64,000 nt of DNA, from assembly GCF_023913735.1 (NCBI RefSeq), contig NZ_JAMXBH010000020.1, forward strand, positions 1 to 64,000, read 5' to 3'. The DNA comes from Pseudarthrobacter raffinosi. GTDB lineage: Bacteria > Actinomycetota > Actinomycetes > Actinomycetales > Micrococcaceae. Shown in pieces: positions 41,923-51,387 of the stretch (its first letter is position 1; every line of letters begins with the position of its first letter). The translations under genes and the position numbers were made by a program. Below the pieces are notes generated by a model, which had not been told where the DNA came from, did not search any database, and worked only from the letters and a program-made list of their open reading frames with translations.

Positions 41923-43972
41923 GGTTGCGGCAGGGGAAGTCAAAGGTACGGCCGGCGAGCAGTTCGTGATCGAATTGCTCGACCGCGCCGTGGCCGGCAT
42001 GGGCGGTCAAAGCCGCAGTGGGCAGCACGAGATGGCCAGGCAGGTGGCCAAGGCCATCGAAACCGGCGACCACCTCTTGGTTCAGGCCGGAACGGGGACC
42101 GGAAAGTCGCTGGCCTACCTCATTCCGCTCATTGCGCACTCGCTGGTGAGCAACAAACCCACCTTGGTGTCAACGGCCACGCTTGCGCTGCAGACCCAGA
42201 TTGTGGGCCGCGACCTTCCCCGGCTGCTGAAGACCATCACCCCTGCCCTGGACCGCCCGGTCAAGGTGGCCCTGGTCAAGGGTCGCTCCAACTATGTCTG
42301 CCAGCACAAGCTCGAAGGCGGGTTCCCCTCCGAGGAACCCGCCGAGGGCCAGCTGTTCTCCCTCGGCGAAGACACCAGCGTCCCGCATTTCGCCGCCGCA
42401 TTGGGCGGGCCCTCGTCCCAGCTGGGCAAGGAAGTGGTGCGCCTGCGCGAGTGGGCGGAGAAGACCACCACGGGCGACCGTGACGAACTCCTGCCCGGCG
42501 TTACTGACCGGGCCTGGCGGCAAGTTTCGGTGACGTCCATGGAATGCCTGGGGGCCCAAAAATGCCCCATGGCAGCCGAATGCTTCAGCGAACTGGCTCG
42601 CCACGACGCCGCCGAGGCCGACGTTGTGGTCACCAACCATGCCATGCTCGCTGTCAGCGCCTTTGAAGGCCTGGCAGTGCTTCCCGAATACGACGTTGTG
42701 GTGGTGGACGAGGCCCACGAACTGCAGGACCGGGTCACCGGTGCGGTATCGGGGCAACTCTCCGTGGCAATGGTCCACGCTGCGGCGTCGGGCGCTCGGA
42801 AACACACGGCCATCACTGTGGATGCCCTCAACGCAGCTGCCGCCAACCTGGAACTCGCCTTGGCCGGCGTGCCCAACGGGCTGCTCCCGAATGGCCTCAA
42901 CGACGAACAGCTGGATTGTGTGGACCAATTGCGTGAGGCCTGCCGCGCCGCGCTGTCCGATTCCAAGGGGGACGGCAGCCAAACGGCCGACGGCGGGCGG
43001 CAGCTCGCGCGCTCACGCCTGATGCTGATCCTCGAGCTGTGCGAGCGGCTGATCGTGGCCCGTGAAAACCGCGAGGTTGTGTGGTTTTCCCGCGCAAGTT
43101 CCTTCGATCCGCAACAGGGCTATGCGCAGCCCGACGACTCTGCGCCGGTCCTGGTCAACATCGCGCCGCTTAGCGTTGCCGGCAAGCTCCGCGAAGGGCT
43201 GTTCGCCGGCCACACGGTTGTGCTGACCTCGGCAACCCTGGCCATCGGCTCAGCCTTTGAACCGACCGCCGGCGGCTTGGGACTGGTGGGGGAGGGCGCG
43301 CCCAGCTGGAGCGGGATCGATGTCGGATCGCCCTTCGACTATCCCAAACAAGGGATCCTCTACGTCGCAGGGCACCTCCCCAAGCCGGGCCGCGGGGCGT
43401 CGCCGGAGGCCCTCGATGAACTTGAGGCGCTGATCCGCGCGTCCGGCGGCGGCGCCCTGTGTCTGTTTTCGTCGCGCCGAGCCGCCGAGGAGGCCGCTGA
43501 AGCGATGCGTCCCCGGCTTGGCCTCAGCATTCTCTGCCAGGGCGACTCCACCATGACGGCCCTGGTGAAGCAGTTCGCGGACGAGCCCGATACCTGCCTG
43601 TTCGGCACCATGTCCCTGTGGCAAGGCGTTGATGTTCCGGGTGGATCATGCAGGCTGGTGGTGATCGACCGCATCCCGTTCCCGCGGCCGGATGACCCGC
43701 TGATGACCGCACGGTCCCGCGCCGTTGCGCAGGCCGGCGGAAACGGCTTTATGGCGGTATCGGCGACCCACGCGGCCATCCGCCTGGCCCAGGGCGCGGG
43801 AAGGCTGATCCGTTCCACCGGAGATAAAGGTGTGGTGGCGGTGCTTGATTCCCGGCTGGCCACCGAGCGCTACGCCGGATTCCTCCGCGCCGCTCTGCCG
43901 CCGTTCTGGCCCACCACGGACCGCAAGACCGCGTTCGCCGCCCTGGAAAGGCTGGCCGGAAAGGGCGCCTGA
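41915..43972 (+). CDS. dinG: ATP-dependent DNA helicase, DinG family
   Basis: 685 aa XPD/DinG-like superfamily 2 helicase. Walker A AGTGTGKS (about 53-60), an iron-sulfur cluster region with cysteines at YVCQHK and MECLGAQKCPMAAECF, and DEAH in VVVDEAHEL. Unwinds 5'-3' and removes R-loops. Translated with hflX (8-base overlap) and convergent on lexA. It has no LexA box of its own that I can see. Confidence 0.93.
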   Translation: MTEVAAGEVKGTAGEQFVIELLDRAVAGMGGQSRSGQHEMARQVAKAIETGDHLLVQAGTGTGKSLAYLIPLIAHSLVSNKPTLVSTATLALQTQIVGRDLPRLLKTITPALDRPVKVALVKGRSNYVCQHKLEGGFPSEEPAEGQLFSLGEDTSVPHFAAALGGPSSQLGKEVVRLREWAEKTTTGDRDELLPGVTDRAWRQVSVTSMECLGAQKCPMAAECFSELARHDAAEADVVVTNHAMLAVSAFEGLAVLPEYDVVVVDEAHELQDRVTGAVSGQLSVAMVHAAASGARKHTAITVDALNAAAANLELALAGVPNGLLPNGLNDEQLDCVDQLREACRAALSDSKGDGSQTADGGRQLARSRLMLILELCERLIVARENREVVWFSRASSFDPQQGYAQPDDSAPVLVNIAPLSVAGKLREGLFAGHTVVLTSATLAIGSAFEPTAGGLGLVGEGAPSWSGIDVGSPFDYPKQGILYVAGHLPKPGRGASPEALDELEALIRASGGGALCLFSSRRAAEEAAEAMRPRLGLSILCQGDSTMTALVKQFADEPDTCLFGTMSLWQGVDVPGGSCRLVVIDRIPFPRPDDPLMTARSRAVAQAGGNGFMAVSATHAAIRLAQGAGRLIRSTGDKGVVAVLDSRLATERYAGFLRAALPPFWPTTDRKTAFAALERLAGKGA

Positions 43973-43985
43973 CTGCGCGCAGGTC

Positions 43986-44732
43986 CTATAGCGACCGCAG
44001 GACCGAGACGACCTTGCCCATGATTGTGGCGTGATCGCCCAGGATGGGCTCGTACTGGGTGTTCTGCGGCAACAGCCACGTGTGGCCATCGCGCTGGCGG
44101 AAGGTCTTGACGGTGGCTTCGTCGTCCAGCAGGGCCGCGACAATATCGCCGTTGGAGGCGTCTGCCTGCCGTCGGACCACTACCCAGTCGCCGTCGCAGA
44201 TGGCAGCATCCACCATGGAGTCGCCGGCCACGCGCAGCATAAAGAGCTCACCCTGGCCCACGAGCTGCCGGGGCAGGGGCATCACATCTTCCACCACCTG
44301 GTCAGCAAAGATGGGCCCGCCGGCCGCGATCCGGCCCACCAACGGCACCATCGCGGTGTCCATGGCAGAGGGAAGTTCGGTGACCGTCCCGCCGATGCCG
44401 TGCAGGACTGAGGGCTTGGTTGTCCCGTTCGCCTTAGGGGACCCGCCGTCAAGCGTCAACGGCATCAGGACTTCCATGGCGCGCGGACGCTTGGGGTCCC
44501 GGCGAAGGTATCCCAGCTTCTCCAGTTGCGAGAGCTGGTGGGTCACGCTCGACAAACTCGCCAGGCCCACGGTGTCACCGATTTCACGCATCGACGGCGG
44601 ATAGCCGTTGTCATTCACCGAGCGCTGGATGGTTTCAAGGATCTTCTTTTGGCGGGCGGTGAGCCCCTTGGGAGTCCGTGGGGGTTGGCGGCGCTGCGGT
44701 GTCGCCTTGCCCTCGGCGGCTGGTGCTGCCAT
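43986..44732 (-). CDS. lexA: SOS repressor LexA
   Basis: 248 aa from ATG 44732. Winged-helix N-domain (LTARQKKILETIQRSVNDNG, SSVTHQLSQLEKLGYL) and S24 peptidase domain; self-cleavage between A137 and G138 (RIAAGG), catalytic S172 (GDSMVD) and K209 (TVKTF). The frame is open to a GTG at 44876 but that extra 48-residue part uses rare codons such as AGA and ACA and lacks a ribosome site; it may be leader. Operators are at 44886-44901 and 44953-44968. Confidence 0.95.
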   Translation of the reverse strand: MAAPAAEGKATPQRRQPPRTPKGLTARQKKILETIQRSVNDNGYPPSMREIGDTVGLASLSSVTHQLSQLEKLGYLRRDPKRPRAMEVLMPLTLDGGSPKANGTTKPSVLHGIGGTVTELPSAMDTAMVPLVGRIAAGGPIFADQVVEDVMPLPRQLVGQGELFMLRVAGDSMVDAAICDGDWVVVRRQADASNGDIVAALLDDEATVKTFRQRDGHTWLLPQNTQYEPILGDHATIMGKVVSVLRSL

Positions 44733-44885
44733 GTTCGCCAATGCCTTTCGGTTGCCCGGCTCCGCTCCGGCCGCTGGTGCCTGGAACGCCCCGGGGCTGG
44801 TGTCGGAGTTGATTGTCAGAACCTGCTGATGAACTACAGAGGTGGTTGTTCTTTCATCCAAACGTAGGCCAGCCACAGGGCTTTT

Positions 44886-44901
44886 TCAAACATTTGTTCT
44901 A
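44886..44901. promoter_or_regulatory. LexA box in front of lexA
   Basis: TCAAACATTTGTTCTA matches TCGAAC-N4-GTTCGA with two changes. It is the operator nearest lexA and implies autorepression. Confidence 0.7.
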
Positions 44902-44952
44902 GCGAGTCTCGACAATATTCGTTGATAAGTGCTAAAAATGAAGAAGCAAAGT

Positions 44953-44968
44953 TCGAACATGTGTTCTA
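44953..44968. promoter_or_regulatory. LexA box in front of the LysM gene
   Basis: TCGAACATGTGTTCTA matches the LexA consensus with one change, 52 bases from the first box. Confidence 0.8.
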
Positions 44969-44976
44969 CTCGTTGC

Positions 44977-45005
44977 TTGCGGATTCGAATATTCGAATCT
45001 ATGGA
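44977..45005 (+). promoter_or_regulatory. LysM gene promoter with an 18-bp perfect palindrome
   Basis: -35 TTGCGG (44977-44982), 17 bases, -10 TATGGA (45000-45005). The spacer contains GATTCGAATATTCGAATC (44982-44999), a perfect palindrome whose half-sites are closer than in a LexA box. Confidence 0.5.
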
Positions 45006-45081
45006 CGGCTCAGGCCGGTACCGGCAAGTGGACGCGGAGGGCGCGCCGGGCAGCACAGTATGGTCCAGGAGGGCTCATTTC

Positions 45082-45522
45082 ATGTCAGCTTTATCTGCTT
45101 CGCAGGACTCGCGTCCGCAGTTCATTTCCGTGCAGGACCTCACCTCGCGGCAGTGGTCCGAACCCGTTTCGACGTCGGGTTCGGCGCCAAGGCAGCGCAG
45201 GGAACCGTTGCCGCCGCTGCGCCTGACCCGCAGGGGCCGGATTGTCCTCATCGGCATCCCGCTGGTGATTCTTGCCGCAATCCTGCTTTCCCTGGCAGGT
45301 TTCCTCAACGCCCCGGCAAAGGCCGCCGATTCTGCCGCCGACCTGTCGCTAACGCCAACAGTCTCGGTCACGGTGCAGGCCGGCCAGTCACTCTGGGCCA
45401 TCGCCAGTACCGTTGCGCCCGAGCGTGATCCCCGTGATGTCATCGCGGATATTGCCCAGTTGAACAACCTTTCCGCCGGCGGCGTTGTCCCCGGACAGCA
45501 ACTCTTCGTCCCCACCAGGTAA
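45082..45522 (+). CDS. SOS-linked LysM membrane protein (ChiZ/YneA-like)
   Basis: 146 aa. A cytoplasmic N-terminus, one membrane segment (about 54-76) and an outside LysM domain (about 95-144, SVTVQAGQSLWAIAST to PGQQLFVPTR) that should bind peptidoglycan. Divergent from lexA, as are Rv2719c/ChiZ of M. tuberculosis and the cell-division inhibitor YneA of Bacillus. ATG 45082 has AGGAGGG eight bases upstream. It probably delays division during DNA damage, by inference. Confidence 0.85.
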   Translation: MSALSASQDSRPQFISVQDLTSRQWSEPVSTSGSAPRQRREPLPPLRLTRRGRIVLIGIPLVILAAILLSLAGFLNAPAKAADSAADLSLTPTVSVTVQAGQSLWAIASTVAPERDPRDVIADIAQLNNLSAGGVVPGQQLFVPTR

Positions 45523-45588
45523 AGAGCCTGCGGGCTCGGGCGTGTGCCGCCGCAGGCCGTCACATTTTCCGGCCGTCTGCTTCGGACC

Positions 45589-45594
45589 TAAACT
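45589..45594 (+). promoter_or_regulatory. -10 box for leaderless hisC
   Basis: TAAACT lies six bases before the hisC GTG at 45601. Confidence 0.5.
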
Positions 45595-45600
45595 GTTCAG

Positions 45601-46719
45601 GTGAATGACCAGCTAGAGCGTCTGAACAGACTTCCCCTCCGGACCAACCTCCGCGGACTGACCCCGTACGGTGCCCCGCAGTTGGATGTACCTATCCTGC
45701 TGAACGTCAACGAAAACACCCATGGCGTCCCGGCGGACGTCCGGGCCGCGATCAGCGTGGCCGTGACGGAAGCCGCGGCGGGCCTCAACCGCTACCCGGA
45801 CCGTGAGTTCACCGAACTCCGGGAAGCGCTGGCCGAATATCTCGGCCACGGTCTGGATGCCACCAACATCTGGGCGGCCAACGGGTCCAACGAGGTCCTC
45901 CAGCAGATTCTCCAGGCCTTCGGCGGACCCGGGCGGACGGCCCTGGGATTCCCGCCCACGTACTCCATGTATCCGCTCCTGGCCAGCGGCACGGACACCG
46001 GGTACATCGTCGGGCAGCGGGCCGACGATTACGGGCTCAGTGCCGAGTCGGCCGCGTTGCAGGTCAAAGAGCTTCAGCCCAACATCGTTTTCCTCTGCTC
46101 GCCGAACAATCCCACCGGCACTGGGCTGGGCCTGGACGTCGTGGAGGCCGTGTACGAGGCCGGCGAGGCCAGCCATACCATCGTCATCGTTGACGAGGCC
46201 TACCACGAGTTCGCCCACGACGGAACGCCGAGCGCCCTTACGTTGCTGCCCGGCCGGGAGCGCCTCATTGTGTCCCGCACCATGAGCAAGGCGTTCGCCC
46301 TCGCGGGCGCCCGTCTGGGCTACATGGCCGCCGCTCCTGAAGTCACGGACGCACTGCGCCTGGTCCGGCTGCCGTACCACCTTTCGGCCATCACCCAGGC
46401 AACAGCCCTCGCCGCCCTGCAGCACCGCACTGCGCTGATGGCCGACGTCGAGGACATCAAGGAGCAGCGCGACCGCATCGTCTCGGAACTCACGCGAATG
46501 GGACTCAAACCTGCCGCCTCCGATTCGAACTATGTCTTCTTCGGCGGCCTCGACAGCCCGCATGACGTCTGGCAGCGGCTGCTGGACGACGGCGTGCTGA
46601 TCCGCGACGTCGGCATCCCCGGCCACCTGCGTGTCACGGCGGGAACTGAGACGGAGACCACAGCCTTCCTGACGTCGCTGGAACGCATCCTGGCCAGCCA
46701 GGCCAGGATGCCCGCCTAA
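45601..46719 (+). CDS. hisC: histidinol-phosphate aminotransferase
   Basis: 372 aa PLP enzyme. LNVNENTHG, the SPNNPTGTGLG segment, DEAYHEFA, and the PLP lysine in SRTMSKAFALAGARLG. First gene of the his cluster here; hisD, usually just upstream, is not in the window. A 75-base gap leads to hisB. Confidence 0.95.
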   Translation: MNDQLERLNRLPLRTNLRGLTPYGAPQLDVPILLNVNENTHGVPADVRAAISVAVTEAAAGLNRYPDREFTELREALAEYLGHGLDATNIWAANGSNEVLQQILQAFGGPGRTALGFPPTYSMYPLLASGTDTGYIVGQRADDYGLSAESAALQVKELQPNIVFLCSPNNPTGTGLGLDVVEAVYEAGEASHTIVIVDEAYHEFAHDGTPSALTLLPGRERLIVSRTMSKAFALAGARLGYMAAAPEVTDALRLVRLPYHLSAITQATALAALQHRTALMADVEDIKEQRDRIVSELTRMGLKPAASDSNYVFFGGLDSPHDVWQRLLDDGVLIRDVGIPGHLRVTAGTETETTAFLTSLERILASQARMPA

Positions 46720-46794
46720 ACTTGAAGTATTGGCGCCGCCGCGCGCCGGCACATCTCCTTCGCTTTCGCATCACTGACTTCGCCTAAAGGACAT

Positions 46795-47427
46795 ATGACC
46801 ATGAGCTTCACCGGATCGAACGCTGCCGCGCCCCGGACCGCACGCATGGAGCGTGCCACCAGTGAATCGTCAGTGCTCGTGGAGATTAACCTCGACGGCA
46901 CGGGCGTTTCGGACATCGACACGTCTGTCCCGTTCTACGACCACATGCTGACGGCGCTCTGCAAGCACTCGCTCATTGACATGACGGTCAAAGCCACCGG
47001 TGACACCCACATTGACGTCCACCACACCGTGGAGGACGTCGCCATCACGTTCGGTGAAGTTCTGCGCACAGCCTTGGGAAACAAGGCCGGGATCCGCAGG
47101 TTCGGCGAGGCCACCGTGCCCCTCGACGAAGCCCTGGCGCAGGCCGTCGTCGACGTCTCCGGCCGCCCCTACCTGGTGCACGGCGGAGAGCCTGCCGGGC
47201 AGGAGTACCACTTGATCGGCGGCCACTTCACGGGGTCATTGACCCGCCACGTCTTTGAGGCCATCACGCTTCACGCCGGCATCTGCCTCCACATGAACGT
47301 CATCGCGGGCCGCGACCCGCACCACATTGTGGAAGCGCAGTTCAAGGCCTTCGCCCGCGCCCTGCGTGCTGCGGTAGAGCCCGATCCCCGCGTGGAGGGA
47401 ATCCCCTCCACCAAGGGTGCCCTGTGA
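46795..47427 (+). CDS. hisB: imidazoleglycerol-phosphate dehydratase
   Basis: 210 aa. Manganese enzyme of the his pathway. FYDHMLTALCKHS, the DVHHTVEDV metal-binding motif and ...GRDPHHIVEAQFKAFARAL give the repeated HHxxE pattern. An ATG at 46801 is also possible. Its end overlaps hisH by four bases. Confidence 0.96.
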   Translation: MTMSFTGSNAAAPRTARMERATSESSVLVEINLDGTGVSDIDTSVPFYDHMLTALCKHSLIDMTVKATGDTHIDVHHTVEDVAITFGEVLRTALGNKAGIRRFGEATVPLDEALAQAVVDVSGRPYLVHGGEPAGQEYHLIGGHFTGSLTRHVFEAITLHAGICLHMNVIAGRDPHHIVEAQFKAFARALRAAVEPDPRVEGIPSTKGAL

Positions 47428-48155
47428 GCGGCCAAATTCTCCGGGACGGCGCCGTCATCGATCCGGCAACCGGCAAGAAGCCTGTGTCGCCCGAAGGCAA
47501 GCCGACGGTCACTGTCCTGGATTACGGTTCGGGAAACGTCCGGTCCGCCGTGCGCGCCCTGGAGCGGGCAGGAGCCGAGGTCATCCTCAGCTCCAAGCCG
47601 GAGGACGTGCTTAATGCCGACGGCCTGGTGGTACCCGGCGTCGGCGCGTTCGAGACTGTAATGCGCGAGCTTAAGGCCGTGGACGGCATCCGGCTGATCG
47701 GCCGGCGCGTGGCCGGGGGCAGGCCGGTCCTGGCAATCTGCGTGGGCCTGCAGGTTCTGTTCGAGGCCGGGGTGGAGCACGGGACAGAAGCTGAAGGCAT
47801 GGGGGAGTGGCCGGGCAAGGTGGAACTCCTTCCCGCTGAGGTGGTGCCACACATGGGCTGGAACACGGTTGACGTTCCGGAAGGATCCAAACTCTTCGCC
47901 GGCGTCGCGGACCAGCGCTTCTACTTCGTTCACTCCTATGGTGTCCAGGACTGGAACTTCGACGTGATCCAGCCGCGGATGACTGCGCCCCTGGTGACCT
48001 GGTCAGAGCATGGCGCGCGCTTTATTGCCGCAGTGGAGAACGGACCGCTCTGCGCTACCCAGTTCCACCCGGAAAAATCCGGCGACGCCGGTGCACGGCT
48101 GCTGCGCAACTGGGTGGACGGCCTTCGCAAGCCAGCTGCCACGGACGCCGCCTAG
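47424..48155 (+). CDS. hisH: imidazole glycerol phosphate synthase, glutaminase subunit
   Basis: 243 aa. Class I glutaminase that feeds ammonia to HisF (not in the window). The nucleophile is in LAICVGLQ, slightly unlike the common GICLGMQ; the His-Glu pair is in TQFHPEKSG. The first ~27 residues are an extension before VTVLDYGSGNVRS. Translationally coupled to hisB. Confidence 0.94.
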   Translation: MSGQILRDGAVIDPATGKKPVSPEGKPTVTVLDYGSGNVRSAVRALERAGAEVILSSKPEDVLNADGLVVPGVGAFETVMRELKAVDGIRLIGRRVAGGRPVLAICVGLQVLFEAGVEHGTEAEGMGEWPGKVELLPAEVVPHMGWNTVDVPEGSKLFAGVADQRFYFVHSYGVQDWNFDVIQPRMTAPLVTWSEHGARFIAAVENGPLCATQFHPEKSGDAGARLLRNWVDGLRKPAATDAA

Positions 48156-48314
48156 ATGTGGTCGATTGTCCTGATGGGCCTGGCCGGCCTATTGGTGGGC
48201 GGCGCACTGTCCTTCAGGCAGCAGCACAAACCGCTCTGGACCCAGGTGGGCTTCTACGTCCTGGCCGGCATGGCGCTGCTGGCCGCGTACCTGCTGACGC
48301 TTCCTGGAACCTAG
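48156..48314 (+). CDS. 52-residue two-segment membrane protein in the his operon
   Basis: ATG follows the hisH stop directly and the frame runs to TAG at 48312. Two hydrophobic segments (about 2-18 and 33-48) are linked by a short basic loop (FRQQHKPLWTQ). It lies where a gene would be expected between hisH and priA and ends 57 bases before priA. I do not recognise it. Confidence 0.6.
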   Translation: MWSIVLMGLAGLLVGGALSFRQQHKPLWTQVGFYVLAGMALLAAYLLTLPGT

Positions 48315-48371
48315 CCCACGCAACCCCCAGTTCCGCTTCCACGAGCAACCCAACACCCAAAAGGATTTGAG

Positions 48372-49118
48372 ATGACCACCGCAACCGATCTGCCGGTTCT
48401 TGAACTGCTGCCCGCCGTCGACGTCGTAAACGGACAGGCCGTGCGGCTGGTCCAAGGCGAAGCCGGCAGCGAGACGAACTACGGCACACCGCTGGAGGCA
48501 GCCCTCAACTGGCAGGAGCAGGGCGCCGAATGGGTACACCTGGTGGACCTCGACGCCGCGTTCGGCCGGGGCTCGAACGCCGGGCTGCTCCGTGAATTGG
48601 TGGGCCGGCTTGACATCAAGGTGGAGCTGTCCGGCGGACTCAGGGACGACGAATCCCTCGAAGCGGCGCTGGCCCTCGGCGTTGCCCGCGTCAACCTCGG
48701 CACAGCGGCGCTGGAAAACCCCGAGTGGACCCGCAGTGCCATCGACCGCTTTGGCGACAGGATCGCCGTCGGCCTCGACGTCCGCGGAACCACGCTGGCA
48801 GGCCGCGGCTGGACCAAAGAAGGCGGCGACCTCTGGGAGGTCCTGGGCCGGCTCGAAGAAGCCGGGTGCTCCCGGTACGTTGTCACTGACGTTACGAAAG
48901 ACGGCACACTGCAGGGTCCCAACGTTGAACTCCTGCGCCAGATGGTGGAGAAGACCGGCAAACCGGTGGTCGCCTCCGGCGGCATCTCCAGCCTGGACGA
49001 CTTGAAAGTGCTGCGCTCCCTGGTGCCGCTGGGCGTGGAAGGCGCGATCGTGGGCAAGGCGCTGTACGCCGGTGCCTTCACGCTCCCCGAAGCCCTCGAC
49101 GTCGCCGGCCGCCGCTAG
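48372..49118 (+). CDS. priA: bifunctional HisA/TrpF isomerase PriA
   Basis: 248 aa TIM barrel that isomerises both ProFAR and PRA, so it serves histidine and tryptophan synthesis in actinobacteria. LLPAVDVVNGQAVRLVQG holds the first catalytic aspartate; VTDVTKDGTLQGPN the second. No separate trpF or hisA is seen. AAAGGA precedes the ATG. Confidence 0.93.
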   Translation: MTTATDLPVLELLPAVDVVNGQAVRLVQGEAGSETNYGTPLEAALNWQEQGAEWVHLVDLDAAFGRGSNAGLLRELVGRLDIKVELSGGLRDDESLEAALALGVARVNLGTAALENPEWTRSAIDRFGDRIAVGLDVRGTTLAGRGWTKEGGDLWEVLGRLEEAGCSRYVVTDVTKDGTLQGPNVELLRQMVEKTGKPVVASGGISSLDDLKVLRSLVPLGVEGAIVGKALYAGAFTLPEALDVAGRR

Positions 49119-49126
49119 GCGGTTCC

Positions 49127-50023
49127 GTGGACAGCACGCACAACGCCGATCCGGCAGCGGAATCGCCGCCGCCGCGCCATCTGCCCGGACACATTGCGGC
49201 GGCTTTGGCGGGCGCGGGCGGCCGTACTGACTCGGCCGGCCGGCCGTGGGAAGGCCGGAGCCTCGCCGGGGACGAAGGCAGGATCCATAACTTCGAGGAC
49301 GACGACGGCACGGCCGACGCAGGCTACCTCGCCGCCGTCGCGGCTCTGGTTGACGGCAACGGCGACGAAGCGGCTGTGGTGGCCTCGCTGGCCACCGCCC
49401 GAGTCTTTATCCCGATCATCGCCCAGCTCGGCGAGGAAGCGGCCGGCGTCGACGGCCTGACGTCGGACAAACAGGCGGACATGGCGCTGGTCACCCTGAA
49501 GGCCGCCGACGGCCGGACGGCCATGCCGGCGTTCAGCTCGGCGAATGCCTTGGCTGCCTGGCACCCCGAAGCCCGGCCGGTGGCGGTATACGCCGCCAGG
49601 GCTGCCCTCTCAGCCGTGGCCGAGGGGGCCGAGCTGCTGGTGCTCGATCCGGGCTCGGAGGTCACGTTCGTGGTCCGGCGGCCCGCCGTCTGGGCGCTGG
49701 CCCAACAACGGGAGTGGATCCCTTCCTACACAGACGCGGCGTTGGCAGCCGAGATGGCTGAGGCAACGGCCGCCTTCCCTGCGGTGCGCAAGCTTGCCCT
49801 CCTCCCGGGTTCCGGCGTCGCCGTCCTCACCGGTACCGGTGCCACGCTCACCGGGGGCGGTGCCGGGCCGGAACTTCAGGTGCTGCTCCACCTTGAGGAT
49901 GGGTTGGACGCTTTGGCAGTACAGGACCTGGTGTCCGGCCTCCAGCAGGCATGGTCCCGGAATGTATTGTTTGGAGAGCGTGTTGACTCGATCGAAATCA
50001 AGTTGCGGCGCGCGGCACAATAG
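49127..50023 (+). CDS. SseB-family N-terminal domain protein
   Basis: 298 aa. The middle (about 65-210) has the SseB pattern (VFIPIIAQLGEE, ...LVTLKAADGRTAMPAFSS). GTG start eight bases after priA. Function unknown; the family is named for an enhanced-serine-sensitivity gene. The first 45 residues are Pro/Gly-rich. Confidence 0.8.
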   Translation: MDSTHNADPAAESPPPRHLPGHIAAALAGAGGRTDSAGRPWEGRSLAGDEGRIHNFEDDDGTADAGYLAAVAALVDGNGDEAAVVASLATARVFIPIIAQLGEEAAGVDGLTSDKQADMALVTLKAADGRTAMPAFSSANALAAWHPEARPVAVYAARAALSAVAEGAELLVLDPGSEVTFVVRRPAVWALAQQREWIPSYTDAALAAEMAEATAAFPAVRKLALLPGSGVAVLTGTGATLTGGGAGPELQVLLHLEDGLDALAVQDLVSGLQQAWSRNVLFGERVDSIEIKLRRAAQ

Positions 50024-50078
50024 CTGACGGTTGGCGCGGAGATCCCGGGCTGCCGCGGGCAGACCCAAAGGATTTTCC

Positions 50079-51383
50079 GTGAACTTCGCTCTTTACCGGG
50101 AGCTGCTGGCCCACCGGCCCATCCGGCGGCTGCTGCTGGTCGGCATGATCGCCCGCATCCCCCACTCCGCGGCAGGCCTGCTGCTGACCCTGCATATCGT
50201 CCTGACCCTGGACCAGGGGTACGCAGCAGCCGGCGCCGCAGCGGCTGTTATGACCATCGGCATTGCCGTTGGCGCACCATGGCGCGGCAGGCGCGTGGAC
50301 ACTGTTGGCCTGCGCCGGGCGCTGATTCCGTCAGTGGTGTCAGAGGCCCTCATCTGGTCCATGGTGCCGCACGTGTCCTACCAGTGGCTGCTTCCGCTGG
50401 TGTTCGTCGGCGGCCTGCTGACGTTGCCGATCTTCAGTGTGATCCGCCAGTCCCTGGGCGTCCTCGCGGACGGCGATCAGCGGCGGACCGCTTTTGCGCT
50501 GGACTCGATCGCCACGGAGATGGTGTTTATGATCGGGCCTGCCGCCGGAGCCGTTGTGGCCACCAGCGGCTTCACCGCTCTGGGACTCACCGTGGTGGGC
50601 GTTTCCACGTCACTGGCCGGATTGTTCCTGATGTGGTTCAACCCGCCCACCCGAAGTGCCACGCAGACTGAGGAGTGCCAGGCAGACCAGCGCCACGCCG
50701 CGGAAGTGGCTGTGGTTTCCGCCGCACCAGCACACCTCCAGGAAGCAGCGGCAGACCTCGTCCCGGCCGGGGCAGAACGCATCCGCAGAGGGTCGGCGGG
50801 GCTGCGCGGCAAGGTGGCCCACAACTTCGCCTGGCTCACGGCCACTGTAGCGGCCGTATTCGCCGTGGCGGCTGGAACCGGCATGGTGCTCAGCGGCACG
50901 GACGTTGGCATTGTTGCTGCCCTGGAAACAGGCGGGCACCAGGGCGAACTCGGCATTGTGTTCCTCTTTTGGTGCGCCGCATCGGTGGCCGGCGGACTGG
51001 TCTACGGGGCCATGCACCGTCCAGTTTCGCCGATCCTCCTGCTGCTGGGGATGGCGGCCCTGACTATCCCGATGGGCTTCGCCCAGGACACCTGGACGCT
51101 GGCCTTCGTCTCGATCCTTCCGGGCCTGTTGTGCGCCCCTGTCCTGTCGGCCGCCTCCGAACATGTGGCAGACCTGGTGGCGGAGGACCGCCGCGGCGAG
51201 GCGATGGGCTGGTACGGCTCTGCGCTGACTGCCGGTGTGGCGCTCGGGGCGCCCCTTGCCGGGATTTTCATCGACGGGATGGGACCATCCGGCGGCTTTG
51301 TCTCCGTGGGCGTGGCCGGCGTTCTGCTCTGCCTGGTGGGACTGCTGCTCCAGGCCCACCGCCGCCGCCGCGCCGCTGCCTGA
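50079..51383 (+). CDS. MFS transporter
   Basis: 434 aa with about twelve hydrophobic segments and a central cytosolic loop (about 200-260). The GAPWRGRRVDTVGLRRAL loop is a major-facilitator motif-A-like loop. GTG 50079 has AAAGGA six bases upstream; an in-frame TTG at 50031 does not. Substrate unknown, possibly drug efflux. Confidence 0.85.
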   Translation: MNFALYRELLAHRPIRRLLLVGMIARIPHSAAGLLLTLHIVLTLDQGYAAAGAAAAVMTIGIAVGAPWRGRRVDTVGLRRALIPSVVSEALIWSMVPHVSYQWLLPLVFVGGLLTLPIFSVIRQSLGVLADGDQRRTAFALDSIATEMVFMIGPAAGAVVATSGFTALGLTVVGVSTSLAGLFLMWFNPPTRSATQTEECQADQRHAAEVAVVSAAPAHLQEAAADLVPAGAERIRRGSAGLRGKVAHNFAWLTATVAAVFAVAAGTGMVLSGTDVGIVAALETGGHQGELGIVFLFWCAASVAGGLVYGAMHRPVSPILLLLGMAALTIPMGFAQDTWTLAFVSILPGLLCAPVLSAASEHVADLVAEDRRGEAMGWYGSALTAGVALGAPLAGIFIDGMGPSGGFVSVGVAGVLLCLVGLLLQAHRRRRAAA

Positions 51384-51387
51384 AACA

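Noticed and set aside
44733..44876. N-terminal extension of LexA from GTG 44876
   Set aside because: Rare codons, no ribosome site and nothing like LexA sequence; not fully excluded.
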